Source: Pseudomonas sp. B28(2017)
GTDB taxonomy: Bacteria > Pseudomonadota > Gammaproteobacteria > Pseudomonadales > Pseudomonadaceae
Length of the DNA stretch: 64,000 nt
NCBI RefSeq assembly: GCF_002113025.1
Contig: NZ_NEJH01000004.1
Span: 434,001-498,000, forward strand
Direction of reading: 5' to 3'
Below the pieces are notes generated by a model. The model was not told the origin of the DNA. It saw only the letters and a list, made by a program, of their open reading frames with translations, and ran no database searches. Shown here one piece after another: positions 15,809 to 24,490 of this stretch. Numbering within the stretch: position 1 is the stretch's first letter; every line of letters starts with the position of its first letter. Position numbers and translations under genes: made by a program.

Positions 15809-17013
15809 GTCGTACTCATTTGTGTTTGCAGGCGCGCCACCGGCCGTTCACGCACCGGCCAGTTCAGGGCGGCGGCCAACAAGCTCAAGAGAATCGCGAC
15901 CTGCCAGATCAGGTCATAGCTGCCGGTACGGTCGTACACCACGCCACCCAACCAGCCGCCCAGGAACGAACCGAGCTGGTGAAACAGGAAAACAATCCCA
16001 CCCAGCATGGACAGGTTTCGCACACCAAACAAGGTCGCCACCGTACCGTTGGTCAACGGCACCGTCGACAGCCACAGCAAGCCCATGGCCATGCCGAACA
16101 GGTAGGCCGAGGTCGTGGTCACCGGCAACCACAGGAACAGCGCAATCACCACCGCCCGCAGCAGGTACAAACCGGTGAGCAAACGCGGCTTGGACATCCG
16201 CCCGCCGAGCCATCCAGCGGTGTAGGTGCCGAAAATGTTGAACAGGCCGATCAGCGCCAGCACTGTGGTGCCGACCGTCGCAGGAAGATGCTGATCCACC
16301 AGATAGGCCGGCAAGTGCACACCGATGAACACCACCTGGAATCCGCACACGAAAAAACCGAACGCCAGCAGCCAGAACCCGGAGTGAGAGCAGGCTTCGC
16401 GCAATGCTTCGCCAAGGGTCTGTTCATGCCCCAAGACTGGCAGCGGCTTGTCCTTGAGCATGCTCACCAACGGCACGATCAGCGCCACCAGCAAGCCAAG
16501 TGCCAGCAGCGCCACGGACCAGCCAAGCCAGCCGATCAAACCGAGTGTGCCGGGCAACATCGCGAACTGGCCGAACGAACCGGCAGCACTGGCGATGCCC
16601 ATGCCCATGCTGCGTTTTTCCGGCGGCACTGCGCGACCGACCACTCCCAGAATCACCGAGAACGACGTACCGGACAGTCCGATGCCGATCAGCAGGCCGG
16701 CGCTCAGCGACAACGTTACCGCCGAATCGGAGAGCCCCATGCAAATCAGCCCGACCGCGTACAGGACGCCACCGATCAGCACCACTTTCGCGGCACCGAA
16801 GCGGTCGGCCAATGCACCGGTGAACGGCTGAGCGAGGCCCCAGATCAGGTTCTGCAAGGCGATGGCGAAGGCAAAGACTTCGCGGCCCCAGCCGAACTCG
16901 GCGCTCATTGGCGCCAGAAACAGCCCGAAGCCATGTCGAACCCCCAGAGACAACGCAAGGATCAGCGCACTCCCCAACAGAACCCAGCCGCAAGTACGCC
17001 ACATCGATGTCAT
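15805..17013 (-). CDS. MFS transporter (oxalate/formate antiporter-like), MarR-regulated
   Basis: A 402-residue major-facilitator protein with about twelve membrane helices. It starts at ATG 17013, preceded by GGAG. The motif GALADRFGAAKV is the helix 2-3 MFS signature, and the N-terminal GVRHGFGLFLAPMSAEFGWG resembles the monocarboxylate/oxalate-formate branch of the superfamily. The transported compound is unknown. An 18-bp palindrome 15 bases upstream of the start matches one before the neighbouring marR gene, so the MFS gene is probably repressed by that MarR protein. A tiny membrane gene overlaps its end. Confidence 0.88.
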   Translation of the reverse strand: MTSMWRTCGWVLLGSALILALSLGVRHGFGLFLAPMSAEFGWGREVFAFAIALQNLIWGLAQPFTGALADRFGAAKVVLIGGVLYAVGLICMGLSDSAVTLSLSAGLLIGIGLSGTSFSVILGVVGRAVPPEKRSMGMGIASAAGSFGQFAMLPGTLGLIGWLGWSVALLALGLLVALIVPLVSMLKDKPLPVLGHEQTLGEALREACSHSGFWLLAFGFFVCGFQVVFIGVHLPAYLVDQHLPATVGTTVLALIGLFNIFGTYTAGWLGGRMSKPRLLTGLYLLRAVVIALFLWLPVTTTSAYLFGMAMGLLWLSTVPLTNGTVATLFGVRNLSMLGGIVFLFHQLGSFLGGWLGGVVYDRTGSYDLIWQVAILLSLLAAALNWPVRERPVARLQTQMSTT

Positions 17014-17027
17014 TGTTATTCTCCAAT

Positions 17028-17045
17028 AGCGGGTATATACCCGCT
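17028..17045. promoter_or_regulatory. Palindromic operator, copy 1 (before the MFS gene)
   Basis: AGCGGGTATATACCCGCT is a perfect 18-bp palindrome 15 bases upstream of the MFS start codon and downstream of marR. A near-identical sequence occurs before marR, pointing to a MarR dimer binding site. Confidence 0.8.
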
Positions 17046-17065
17046 TAAGATCGGAAAAACCGGCA

Positions 17066-17470
17066 TCACGCCAGTTCGTCCAGCAGCTTCAATAAGGTTT
17101 CGCGCTTCTCGGCGCCCAGGCGATCGATCAAACGCTGCTGTGCGGCTTCCCAGGCTGGCAAGGCAGCCTTGAGACGCTCTGCCCCCGCCTCAGTCAGCAG
17201 GACAATGCGATTGCGCATGTCCTCGCCCTCGACCAGCGTCACCAGGCCGTCCCCCTCCAGCACCCGCAAATTGCGCCCCAAGGTACTGCGATCCAGCCCC
17301 ATGGCCTCGGCCAGGACCGAGATGCTTGGCTGATCCAGACGCTGCAGATTGCACAGCAAAGAATACTGCGCAACGTTGATCCCGAAGCCGTCAAGTGCGC
17401 CGTCGTAATGCCTGCTGACGCCACGGGCGGCGCGACGCAGGTTGATGCATAAACATTGGGAATCGAGCAT
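17066..17470 (-). CDS. MarR-family transcriptional regulator
   Basis: A 134-residue winged-helix regulator from ATG 17470 (MLDSQCLCINLRRAARGV). The DNA-binding core, about residues 35-95, contains ISVLAEAMGLDRSTLGRNLR as recognition helix region and GLVTLVEGEDMRNRIVLLT as the wing. Two Cys near the N-terminus (QCLCINLRR) resemble the redox-sensitive Cys position of some MarR/OhrR-like proteins, but no sensing role is shown. An upstream in-frame start at 17512 would run through the operator copy. It lies upstream of the MFS gene on the same strand and probably represses both itself and the transporter. Confidence 0.9.
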   Translation of the reverse strand: MLDSQCLCINLRRAARGVSRHYDGALDGFGINVAQYSLLCNLQRLDQPSISVLAEAMGLDRSTLGRNLRVLEGDGLVTLVEGEDMRNRIVLLTEAGAERLKAALPAWEAAQQRLIDRLGAEKRETLLKLLDELA

Positions 17471-17473
17471 GGT

Positions 17474-17489
17474 GCGTGTATATACCCGC
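17474..17489. promoter_or_regulatory. Palindromic operator, copy 2 (before marR)
   Basis: GCGTGTATATACCCGC differs at one base from the GCGGGTATATACCCGC core of the copy at 17028-17045. It lies three bases upstream of the marR start codon, consistent with autoregulation. Confidence 0.78.
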
Positions 17490-17546
17490 GAGTCGTTTAA
17501 ATCAAGTGACAAGGAAGTGGCGTCTGATGGATCACCATCACTGCGT

Positions 17547-18278
17547 TCAGACTAATGCCAATCCGACCAACACCCCTACCTCCAGCAACTCCAGCATTGC
17601 CCCCGCCGTATCCCCCGTCGTGCCACCCAGCCGCCGCAGCATCACCTGCCGCAACCAGACAAACTCCAGCACAGCCAACACCAGTGCCAGCGCCCCACTG
17701 AAGCCGGCGATCAGCACACAGGCCAGTGCGCTGACCGCCAACACCTGTTTGCCCGCCGAACGCGGAAGATGATCGGCCAGCGCCTGGCCCAGGCCACCGG
17801 CGCGCACATACGGTGTGGTCAGGAACAAGCCGAGCAATGCGCTGCGCCCTATCAATGGCACGATAATCAAGGCAAGCGAATGCGCTTGCTCGATCAACGC
17901 CAGCAGCGCGCTGAATTTAAGCAACAACACCAGCACCAGCGTCACCACAGCGATAGGGCCGCTGCGCGGGTCTTTCATGATGGTCAGCGTTCGCTCACGA
18001 TCGCCAAAGCCGCCTAGCCAGGCATCGGCGCTGTCCGCCAGACCGTCCAGATGCAACCCGCCACTGAGCAATACCCAAACGCTCAGCAGCAACGCCGCGT
18101 GCAGCAACGTCGGCGTGCCGAGCAACAGCCAGTTCAAGGTCCACAGAATCGCGCCAAAGAGCAATCCCACCAGCGGATAACACAGCAGCGACCGCCCCAG
18201 CTCCCGGGGCTCGGGCATGCCGGGCAGGCGAATCGGCAGGCTGCTGAGAAATTGCAGGGCGATCCAGAACGGCAGCAT
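17547..18278 (-). CDS. cobS: Adenosylcobinamide-GDP ribazoletransferase (cobalamin synthase)
   Basis: A 243-residue inner-membrane enzyme that joins alpha-ribazole (or its phosphate) to adenosylcobinamide-GDP, the assembly step of adenosylcobalamin; also called CobV. It has five to six hydrophobic segments and the hallmark acidic motif LHLDGLADSADAWLGG, plus Arg/Asp-rich loops such as KDPRSGPIAV. ATG 18278 lies two bases after the cobC stop, so the two are coupled. It is the last gene of the cob operon. A small hairpin TGATGG/CCATCA at 17525-17540 follows the stop but lacks a T-run, so read-through toward marR is possible. Confidence 0.95.
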   Translation of the reverse strand: MLPFWIALQFLSSLPIRLPGMPEPRELGRSLLCYPLVGLLFGAILWTLNWLLLGTPTLLHAALLLSVWVLLSGGLHLDGLADSADAWLGGFGDRERTLTIMKDPRSGPIAVVTLVLVLLLKFSALLALIEQAHSLALIIVPLIGRSALLGLFLTTPYVRAGGLGQALADHLPRSAGKQVLAVSALACVLIAGFSGALALVLAVLEFVWLRQVMLRRLGGTTGDTAGAMLELLEVGVLVGLALV

Positions 18279-18280
18279 GG

Positions 18281-18856
18281 TCAGAGCACTTCCTTCAACG
18301 AACCTGCGCAATCCAGTGTCAGCGAAAACACCGCGCCATGCCCGACCTCAACGTTGAGCAGTTGTTCTCGCGGCAGCCCGCGAGCCTGTGCCAGCAAAAG
18401 TCGCATCACTCCGCCGTGGCTGATCAGCAAAATGCGCTCACCGGGAAAGGTCGCATACAAACGCTCCAGCGCTGTCAGCACCCGTGCCGAAAAGTCTGCG
18501 ACCGGCTCTCCCTGAGGCGGCGTGAACGAATAGGGGTCGGCCCAGAACAAGCCCAGCGCCTGTGCGTCGGTTTCCATCAACGCCGCCGCGCTCTGCCCTT
18601 CCCAGGCGCCGAAATGCAACTCTTGCAGGTCGCTGTCCAGTTGCACCGGTACAGCCAATTGCGCAGCGAGCTCCTCGGCAAACCGCGCACAACGCTGCAA
18701 CGGCGAACTGACCAGCCGATCCCATGGCCCTCGGCCGACCACGGCGGCCCGCATCTGCGCCCAGCCCGTGTCGGTCAACGCATCATCGATGCTGCCACGC
18801 AGCCCGCCGCCGAGCTCGGTTTCACCGTGACGCAACAGATCCAGGCGCAAGGTCAT
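18281..18856 (-). CDS. cobC: Alpha-ribazole phosphatase, histidine phosphatase family
   Basis: A 191-residue phosphoglycerate-mutase-like phosphatase. The catalytic LLRHGET motif lies at residues about 7-13, and the second catalytic His is in [11 protein letters not shown]. In the B12 pathway it removes phosphate from alpha-ribazole-5'-phosphate or from cobalamin phosphate. The ATG at 18856 overlaps the cobT stop as ATGA. The in-frame extension upstream to 19069 is Arg/Ser-rich antisense of cobT and is rejected. Here cobC means the phosphatase of the Salmonella naming. Confidence 0.92.
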   Translation of the reverse strand: MTLRLDLLRHGETELGGGLRGSIDDALTDTGWAQMRAAVVGRGPWDRLVSSPLQRCARFAEELAAQLAVPVQLDSDLQELHFGAWEGQSAAALMETDAQALGLFWADPYSFTPPQGEPVADFSARVLTALERLYATFPGERILLISHGGVMRLLLAQARGLPREQLLNVEVGHGAVFSLTLDCAGSLKEVL

Positions 18857-19908
18857 GCCGGACGATCTGCCACGGCGGCCTCGGAGAAGGTCGCCATTTG
18901 CCCGTGCAGGTCGCAAGCCAGACGCAGCAACGGCACGGCCAATGCCGCACCACTGCCTTCGCCAAGCCGCAGGCCGAGATCGAGCAACGGTTGCGCATTC
19001 AGGGCTTCCAGCACATGACGATGGCCCGGCTCGGCGCCGCGATGACCGAACAACAGCCACTGACGGCATTCGGGGTTCAAGCGCACCGCAACCAGGGCCG
19101 CGACACTGCAGATGAAACCGTCCACCAGCGCCGCGACACCCTCCTGGGCACAGGCGAGATAGGCACCGACCAGCGCGGCGATCTCGAAACCGCCGAGGTT
19201 GAACAAGGTCTGCAAGGCATCGTCACGCTGCGCGCCATGCCGTGCCAAGGCGCGCGCTATCACTTGGGCCTTGTGGCTGACACCTTCGGCGTTGAGCCCG
19301 GTACCAGGCCCGGTCAGATGGCTCACTGGGCAATCGAGCAAAGCACACGCCAGGGCGCTGGCGGCGGTGGTGTTACCGATGCCCATTTCGCCACCAATAA
19401 ACAACTGCGCACCGGTGGCCATTGCCCGCTGCACGCTGTCACGGCCGGCCTGCAAGGCGAGTTGCCCTTGCGCCTCGGTCATGGCCGGCCCCTGTGCAAA
19501 ATTCGCCGTGCCCGGGCCGACGTTCAGGTGGCGCACATCCGGCAGGTTCAGCGACGGCGTTACCGTGCCCAGGTCCACCACTTCAAGGGAAGCGCCCAGT
19601 TGCCGCGCCAGTACGCTGATCGCTGCACCGCCGTTGACGAAGTTGTGCAGCATCTGCCCGGTGACTTCCTGGGGAAACGCCGACACACCCTCGGCGACGA
19701 CGCCATGGTCGCCGGCAAAAATCGCGATCCACACGTGCTCCAGACTCGGCTTGACCCGCCCCTGCAAACCCGCCAGTTGCACCGCTACCGATTCCAGCTG
19801 GCCAAGAGAGCCGGCCGGTTTGGTCAGTTGCTGTTGCCGCGCCAGTGCCTGTTCGACCACTTGGGTATCGACCGGCTTGCTCGGGTTCAGCCACCAGGAT
19901 TGAGTCAT
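18853..19908 (-). CDS. cobT: Nicotinate-nucleotide--dimethylbenzimidazole phosphoribosyltransferase
   Basis: A 351-residue cytoplasmic enzyme that makes alpha-ribazole-5'-phosphate from 5,6-dimethylbenzimidazole and nicotinate mononucleotide. Recognisable blocks are [10 protein letters not shown] near the N-terminus, [25 protein letters not shown] and [15 protein letters not shown]. The length matches the family (about 350). It overlaps cobU and cobC by four bases each (ATGA), so the three are translated as a coupled set. The dimethylbenzimidazole substrate would come from BluB encoded upstream in the same operon. Confidence 0.96.
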   Translation of the reverse strand: MTQSWWLNPSKPVDTQVVEQALARQQQLTKPAGSLGQLESVAVQLAGLQGRVKPSLEHVWIAIFAGDHGVVAEGVSAFPQEVTGQMLHNFVNGGAAISVLARQLGASLEVVDLGTVTPSLNLPDVRHLNVGPGTANFAQGPAMTEAQGQLALQAGRDSVQRAMATGAQLFIGGEMGIGNTTAASALACALLDCPVSHLTGPGTGLNAEGVSHKAQVIARALARHGAQRDDALQTLFNLGGFEIAALVGAYLACAQEGVAALVDGFICSVAALVAVRLNPECRQWLLFGHRGAEPGHRHVLEALNAQPLLDLGLRLGEGSGAALAVPLLRLACDLHGQMATFSEAAVADRPA

Positions 19909-20426
19909 AACGCAGTTCCTTTCAGAGTCAGGGGCAGGCCGGCGACGGTCAGCACGACACGCTCACAGCGCTCAGCCAGAGCTTGATGCAGCCAACCGGC
20001 CTCATCGACATAGCGGCGAGTCAATTCGCCCAGCGGCACGACACCCATTCCGGTCTCGTTGCTGACAAAAATGATTTCACCCGGCAGCGACGCCAGGCAG
20101 TCCAGCAAGGCATCACGCTCGGCAGCCAGGCGCTCGGCATCGTTGAGCATCAGCAGATTGGTCAGCCACAAGGTCAGGCAATCCACCAGCAGGCAACTGT
20201 TGGTACGGGCGGATTCGCGCAGCACCCGGGCCAGTTCCACGGGCTCTTCGATCAATGCCCATTCGACAGGGCGACGGGCGCGGTGATGGGCCACCCGCTC
20301 GCTCATTTCGCCGTCCAGTGGCTGGCTGGTGGCAATGTAGGTCACGGCCAGGGCGCTGTCGATGGCGAGCTTTTCAGCCAGACGACTCTTGCCGGAGCGG
20401 GCGCCGCCGAGGATCAGTTGCAGCAT
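19905..20426 (-). CDS. cobU: Adenosylcobinamide kinase / guanylyltransferase
   Basis: A 173-residue bifunctional enzyme (also CobP) that phosphorylates adenosylcobinamide and then transfers GMP to give adenosylcobinamide-GDP. The P-loop is [12 protein letters not shown] at residues about 7-18, followed by the nucleotide-binding [12 protein letters not shown] and HHRARR, with the His of the latter being the usual guanylylation site. [13 protein letters not shown] is the Walker B region. It is separated from cobQ upstream by 75 bases carrying a REP-like remnant, the only real gap in the operon, and overlaps cobT by four bases. Confidence 0.95.
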   Translation of the reverse strand: MLQLILGGARSGKSRLAEKLAIDSALAVTYIATSQPLDGEMSERVAHHRARRPVEWALIEEPVELARVLRESARTNSCLLVDCLTLWLTNLLMLNDAERLAAERDALLDCLASLPGEIIFVSNETGMGVVPLGELTRRYVDEAGWLHQALAERCERVVLTVAGLPLTLKGTAL

Positions 20427-20452
20427 GGTTGTTTCCTTGAAGTCTTCAGTGA

Positions 20453-20483
20453 AGCGGCTTGCCCCGGGCGGCGATCCGACGAT
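20453..20483 (-). repeat. REP-like remnant inside the cob operon (cobQ-cobU gap)
   Basis: GCGGCTTGCCCCGGGCGGCG followed by ATCCGACGATG matches the variant REP form seen at 47588-47622 (GGGCTTGCTCCGGGCGGCGT then TCCGACGAT) and, inverted, at 174, 9484 and 61191. It is a single half element in the only long intercistronic gap of the operon. Confidence 0.65.
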
Positions 20484-20501
20484 GAGGCCATGGCAAGCGC
20501 C

Positions 20502-21953
20502 TCAAATCGCGCAGAGCTGACGCAACAGCCCGGTATCCAGATGCTTCTCGACCAGATCCGCCAGCCGCTCGATATCGCGCTCGCGCAAGGCGTGGTAATC
20601 CACGACCTGCACATCCCGCAACCCGGCCCAGCGTAGCAGCGCGCTGCACGCTGCTGGCGATTCGAACAACCCGTGCAGGTAGGTGCCGAAAATCTGCCCG
20701 TCGGCACTTTGCGCACCGTCACAGCGGCCGTCATCCAGTTGCACGGCGGGGTTTTCCAGGGCTGGCCCGGTGGTCACGCCGGCATGAATTTCATAACCTG
20801 CAACCGGCGCATCTTCCAGCACCAGACGCCCACGCACATTGCGCAACTGCTTCTCTTGTTCGAGCTGAGTCTGGAACGCCAGCAACCCCAAACCGGCACT
20901 GGACCCCGGCGCACCCTCGAGGCCCAGCGGGTCATGCACTTGCTCGCCGAGCATCTGCAGGCCGCCACAAATCCCCAGCAGTTTTCCGCCGTAGCGCAGA
21001 TGCCGGGCGATGGCGGTTTCCCAACCTCTGGCCCGCAGGTACGCGAGGTCGCTGCGCACGCTTTTCGAGCCAGGAAGAATGATCAGGTCGGCGGGCGGAA
21101 TCGCCTGGCCGGGGCCGATGAATTGCAGGTCCACTTGCGGATGCAGGCGCAGAGGATCGAAATCGGTGTGATTGCTGATGCGCGGCAGCACCGGCACGAC
21201 CACTTTCAGTACCTGGTCGGCTTTATCGGTCTGGCGTTGATCGATGCCGTCCTCGGCCTCCAGGTGCAGGTCCATTACATACGGCAGCACGCCGATCACT
21301 GGCTTGCCGGTGCGTTCTTCGAGCCAGTCGAGACCAGGTTGCAGCAACGCGATATCACCCCGGAAACGATTGATGACGAACCCTTTGACTCGCGCCTGTT
21401 CGCTCGGCGACAGCAGTTCAAGGGTGCCCACCAGATGGGCGAAAACCCCACCGCGATTTATATCGGCGATCAGCACCACCGGGCAATCCACCGCTTCGGC
21501 GAAGCCCATGTTGGCGATGTCGCCGGCCCGCAAATTGATTTCCGCCGGCGAGCCCGCGCCCTCGACCATCACCAGCGGATACGCCGCGCTCAAGCGCTCG
21601 TGGGAGGCCAGTACCGCTTGCATCGCGATGGTTTTGTAGTCGTGATAGGCAACAGCGTTCATGGTCGTCACGGCACGGCCATGGATGATCACCTGGGCAC
21701 CGGTGTCACTGTTGGGCTTGAGCAGCACCGGGTTCATGTCGGTGTGCGGTTCAAGGTGCGCGGCCTGGGCCTGTACCGCCTGGGCGCGGCCGATCTCGCC
21801 ACCGTCGGCGGTCACCGCACTGTTGAGTGCCATGTTCTGCGGCTTGAACGGCACCACCCTCGTGCCCTGGCGCATGGCCCAACGGCACAGCGCGGTCACC
21901 AGCGTGCTTTTACCGGCATCCGACGTGGTGCCCTGCACCATCAGCGTGGTCAT
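20502..21953 (-). CDS. cobQ: Cobyric acid synthase
   Basis: A 483-residue glutamine-dependent amidotransferase (CobQ/CbiP) that amidates four carboxylates of adenosylcobyrinate a,c-diamide. The N-terminal ATPase domain has [15 protein letters not shown], a DTB-synthetase-like P-loop, and [14 protein letters not shown]. The C-terminal glutaminase domain has the nucleophile Cys in [11 protein letters not shown] and the His-Glu pair near the end in [11 protein letters not shown]. Length is normal for the family. Its start overlaps the cobD stop as ATGA. Confidence 0.96.
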   Translation of the reverse strand: MTTLMVQGTTSDAGKSTLVTALCRWAMRQGTRVVPFKPQNMALNSAVTADGGEIGRAQAVQAQAAHLEPHTDMNPVLLKPNSDTGAQVIIHGRAVTTMNAVAYHDYKTIAMQAVLASHERLSAAYPLVMVEGAGSPAEINLRAGDIANMGFAEAVDCPVVLIADINRGGVFAHLVGTLELLSPSEQARVKGFVINRFRGDIALLQPGLDWLEERTGKPVIGVLPYVMDLHLEAEDGIDQRQTDKADQVLKVVVPVLPRISNHTDFDPLRLHPQVDLQFIGPGQAIPPADLIILPGSKSVRSDLAYLRARGWETAIARHLRYGGKLLGICGGLQMLGEQVHDPLGLEGAPGSSAGLGLLAFQTQLEQEKQLRNVRGRLVLEDAPVAGYEIHAGVTTGPALENPAVQLDDGRCDGAQSADGQIFGTYLHGLFESPAACSALLRWAGLRDVQVVDYHALRERDIERLADLVEKHLDTGLLRQLCAI

Positions 21954-22942
21954 TGGTTTTCCTTGGCGAAATCTTCGAATGCCCGCGTCAGTCGCACCCA
22001 GGCGGCTTCGTCACCGGGCAAGCCGAATCGCAGGCTGCTGTTGTGCATAAACAACCGCAGGAGAATGCCGCGACGGGCCATGAACTCATGCAGCTCTTCG
22101 GCGCGTTCGGTGATCAGCCACTGGAACAGCGCGCAACCGCCTTGAGGCTGGAACCCGTGTTGCTCCAGCAACGACGCAAGGCGCTCGCTGGCGTCATCCG
22201 CGCGCATCCGTTGCCGGGTCTGCTCTTCGGTATTGCGCAGGCAGGCCTGACCCACCACCCGGGTCGGCCCGCTCACGGCCCACGGCCCCACTTGCTCAGC
22301 CAGCAACTTGAGCAACTTGCGCTCGGCCAGCACAAAGCCCAGGCGCACACCGGCCAGGCCGAAAAACTTGCCGAAGGAGCGCAAGACGATCAACCCGACT
22401 TGATGGGCAAACGGCGCCAGGCTCAATCGCGGTGTGTTATCCATGAATGCTTCGTCCACGACCAGCCAGCCACCGCGCTGGGCCAGTCGCGTGTGCCAGT
22501 CGAGCAAGCGACTGGGCGTAAGGCTCAGGCCTGTGGGGTTATTCGGATTGACCACCACCAGCACGTCGAAACTGTCGAGAAAGAAGTCGACTTCCTGCTC
22601 CAGCACTTCCCGCACGATGTAGCCGTTGCGCCGCCACGCTTCAGCGTGCTCGGCATAACACGGCGACAGCACGCCGACCTTGCCCGCCCGACGCAATCGC
22701 GGCAGCAGTTGGATCGCCATTTGCGAGCCGGCCACCGGCAGCGCCTGCAAGGTGCCGTAGTAATCACAGGCGGCTTGCTCCAGATCATCGTCCGTCTCCG
22801 GCAAACGGGCCCAGGCCCGCAGCGGAATATCCGGCACCGGGAACGGCCAGGGTGCAAGCCCTGTGGACAGGTCCAGCCAGTCGACTTCATCGATGCCGTA
22901 TTCGAGCGCTGCCTTGCGCAGCCGCCCACCGTGCTCAAGCAT
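21950..22942 (-). CDS. cobD: Threonine-phosphate decarboxylase (PLP-dependent)
   Basis: A 330-residue fold-type I aminotransferase-like enzyme, called CobD in Salmonella and CobC in Pseudomonas denitrificans. It makes (R)-1-amino-2-propanol phosphate, the linker of the nucleotide loop. The N-terminus [20 protein letters not shown] is typical of this group. The PLP lysine lies in [17 protein letters not shown], and [11 protein letters not shown] and VDEAFMD hold the Asn and Asp that bind the cofactor. It overlaps cbiB by eight bases and cobQ by four. Confidence 0.95.
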   Translation of the reverse strand: MLEHGGRLRKAALEYGIDEVDWLDLSTGLAPWPFPVPDIPLRAWARLPETDDDLEQAACDYYGTLQALPVAGSQMAIQLLPRLRRAGKVGVLSPCYAEHAEAWRRNGYIVREVLEQEVDFFLDSFDVLVVVNPNNPTGLSLTPSRLLDWHTRLAQRGGWLVVDEAFMDNTPRLSLAPFAHQVGLIVLRSFGKFFGLAGVRLGFVLAERKLLKLLAEQVGPWAVSGPTRVVGQACLRNTEEQTRQRMRADDASERLASLLEQHGFQPQGGCALFQWLITERAEELHEFMARRGILLRLFMHNSSLRFGLPGDEAAWVRLTRAFEDFAKENQ

Positions 22943-23843
22943 AAAACTCAGCCCCTATGCAGAGAATCAGCAGCCATAACCATACCCCGCGCTGGACCAA
23001 TTGCCAGCCCCGGTCAATGGAGTCGGCATCCGCCGGCACACCTTCGCCCAACTGAGGACGCTGATGCAGTTCGCCGTGATAAATCGCCGCCCCGCCCAAT
23101 TCAACACCCAAGGCACCCGCCCCTGCTGCCATCACCGGGCCGGCGTTCGGGCTGTCCCAGGTCGGGCCCTGGGTGCGCCAGCATTTCAACGCCAGCCGGG
23201 TTTTGCCCAGCAGCGCGTAAGTCAGTGCCACCAGACGCGCAGGAATGTAATTGAGCACGTCGTCGATCTTCGCCGCCGCCCAGCCGAACCGCTCGAAGCG
23301 CTCGTTGCGATAGCCCCACATCGCATCCAGCGTATTGCTCAGGCGGTAGAGCACCACACCCGGCACACCCGCCACGGCAAACCAGAACAACGCAGCGAAC
23401 ACCGCATCACTGCCGTTTTCCAGTACCGATTCGGTAGCGGCACGGGCAACTTCAGTTTCATCCAGTTCGCTGGTCTGGCGACTGACCAGATAGCTCACCC
23501 GCGTGCGCGCCGCTTCCAGATCATGACTACGCAGGGCCTTGGCCACAGGCGTGACGTGCTCGCCGAGGCTGCGCATGCCGAGGGCGCAATAGAGCGCGAG
23601 AATCTCGACGATCCAGCCGACATAAGGCGCCCAGGAAAATGCCGTGGCCAGCAGCATCAACGGCAACACGGCGATCACCCACGCCGTGACGCCATGGCTG
23701 CGCCAGCCGCGACCACCGCCGTTGAAACGTTGCTCGATGCGCTCGGCAAAACGGCCGAACGCCACCAGCGGATGCCAGCGTTTGGGTTCACCCAGCAGCG
23801 CATCCAGCGCAACCGCGGCGACACTCAACAACGCCACACTCAT
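22935..23843 (-). CDS. cbiB: Adenosylcobinamide-phosphate synthase
   Basis: A 302-residue inner-membrane protein (CbiB, also CobD in the P. denitrificans naming) that attaches aminopropanol or its phosphate to adenosylcobyric acid. The N-terminus [19 protein letters not shown] with [11 protein letters not shown] is the family signature. Further marks are [19 protein letters not shown] and the [19 protein letters not shown] segment near the C-terminus, with four or five membrane helices. ATG 23843 overlaps the bluB stop as ATGA and is preferred over an upstream in-frame codon at 23858. Confidence 0.95.
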   Translation of the reverse strand: MSVALLSVAAVALDALLGEPKRWHPLVAFGRFAERIEQRFNGGGRGWRSHGVTAWVIAVLPLMLLATAFSWAPYVGWIVEILALYCALGMRSLGEHVTPVAKALRSHDLEAARTRVSYLVSRQTSELDETEVARAATESVLENGSDAVFAALFWFAVAGVPGVVLYRLSNTLDAMWGYRNERFERFGWAAAKIDDVLNYIPARLVALTYALLGKTRLALKCWRTQGPTWDSPNAGPVMAAGAGALGVELGGAAIYHGELHQRPQLGEGVPADADSIDRGWQLVQRGVWLWLLILCIGAEFYA

Positions 23844-24490
23844 TGACTCACTCCCCAATAATTTTCGTACAGCAATTCATGCAGCGGACGTGCCTGCGCC
23901 CAGCCTTCGAGCACCAGCATCGGCGCCGGGTAGAACGCTTTGACCGGTCCCAGGCACAGCACCGCCAGCGGTTTGGCGCCCGGCGGCAGCCGCAGCAGGT
24001 CCGCCAGTGCCTGGGGTTCGAACAGCGACACCCAGCCCATGCCCAGCCCTTCCGCGCGGGACGCCAGCCACAGGTTCTGGATGGCACAGGACAGTGAAGC
24101 CATGTCCATTTCCGGCAAGGTGCGGCGGCCGAAGATATGCTGCTCGCGGTCGTCCATCAGTGCGGCGACCAGTAGCTCGGCGCAATCATTGATGCCTTCC
24201 ACCTTGAGCTTCATGAACTCATCGCTGCGCTCGCCGAGGGCTTCGGCGGTGCGGATGCGTTCTTCTTCCACCAGGGCCTGGATTTGCCCACGCAGGGCGC
24301 GATCACTGATGCGGATGAAGCGCCAGGGCTGCATCAGGCCGACACTGGGTGCCTGGTGTGCGGCCTCGAGCAGGCGCCGGAGCAATTCAGGCTCGAGGGT
24401 GCCGCCGCTGAAGTGACGCATGTCGCGGCGTTCGGCGATGGCGCGATAGACCGCTGCGCGTTCGGCTTCGGAAAATGCGTTATCCGTCAT
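23840..24490 (-). CDS. bluB: 5,6-dimethylbenzimidazole synthase
   Basis: A 216-residue flavin-destructase of the nitroreductase fold. BluB fragments reduced FMN with oxygen to make dimethylbenzimidazole, the lower ligand of B12. The signature [20 protein letters not shown] near residue 22 and [15 protein letters not shown] match the family. Its presence indicates aerobic synthesis of the true cobalamin lower ligand, which CobT then activates. Its ATG overlaps the cobB stop codon and lies immediately beside a REP element, so its ribosome site (GAGG, very close to the ATG) is supplied by that repeat. Confidence 0.94.
   Translation of the reverse strand: MTDNAFSEAERAAVYRAIAERRDMRHFSGGTLEPELLRRLLEAAHQAPSVGLMQPWRFIRISDRALRGQIQALVEEERIRTAEALGERSDEFMKLKVEGINDCAELLVAALMDDREQHIFGRRTLPEMDMASLSCAIQNLWLASRAEGLGMGWVSLFEPQALADLLRLPPGAKPLAVLCLGPVKAFYPAPMLVLEGWAQARPLHELLYENYWGVSQ

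Noticed and set aside
17525..17540. TGATGG/CCATCA hairpin after cobS as a terminator
   Set aside because: The stem is only six base pairs and no T-run follows, so it is mentioned under cobS but not called.
20673..22145. A 490-codon open frame on the plus strand
   Set aside because: Antisense of cobQ and the end of cobD.
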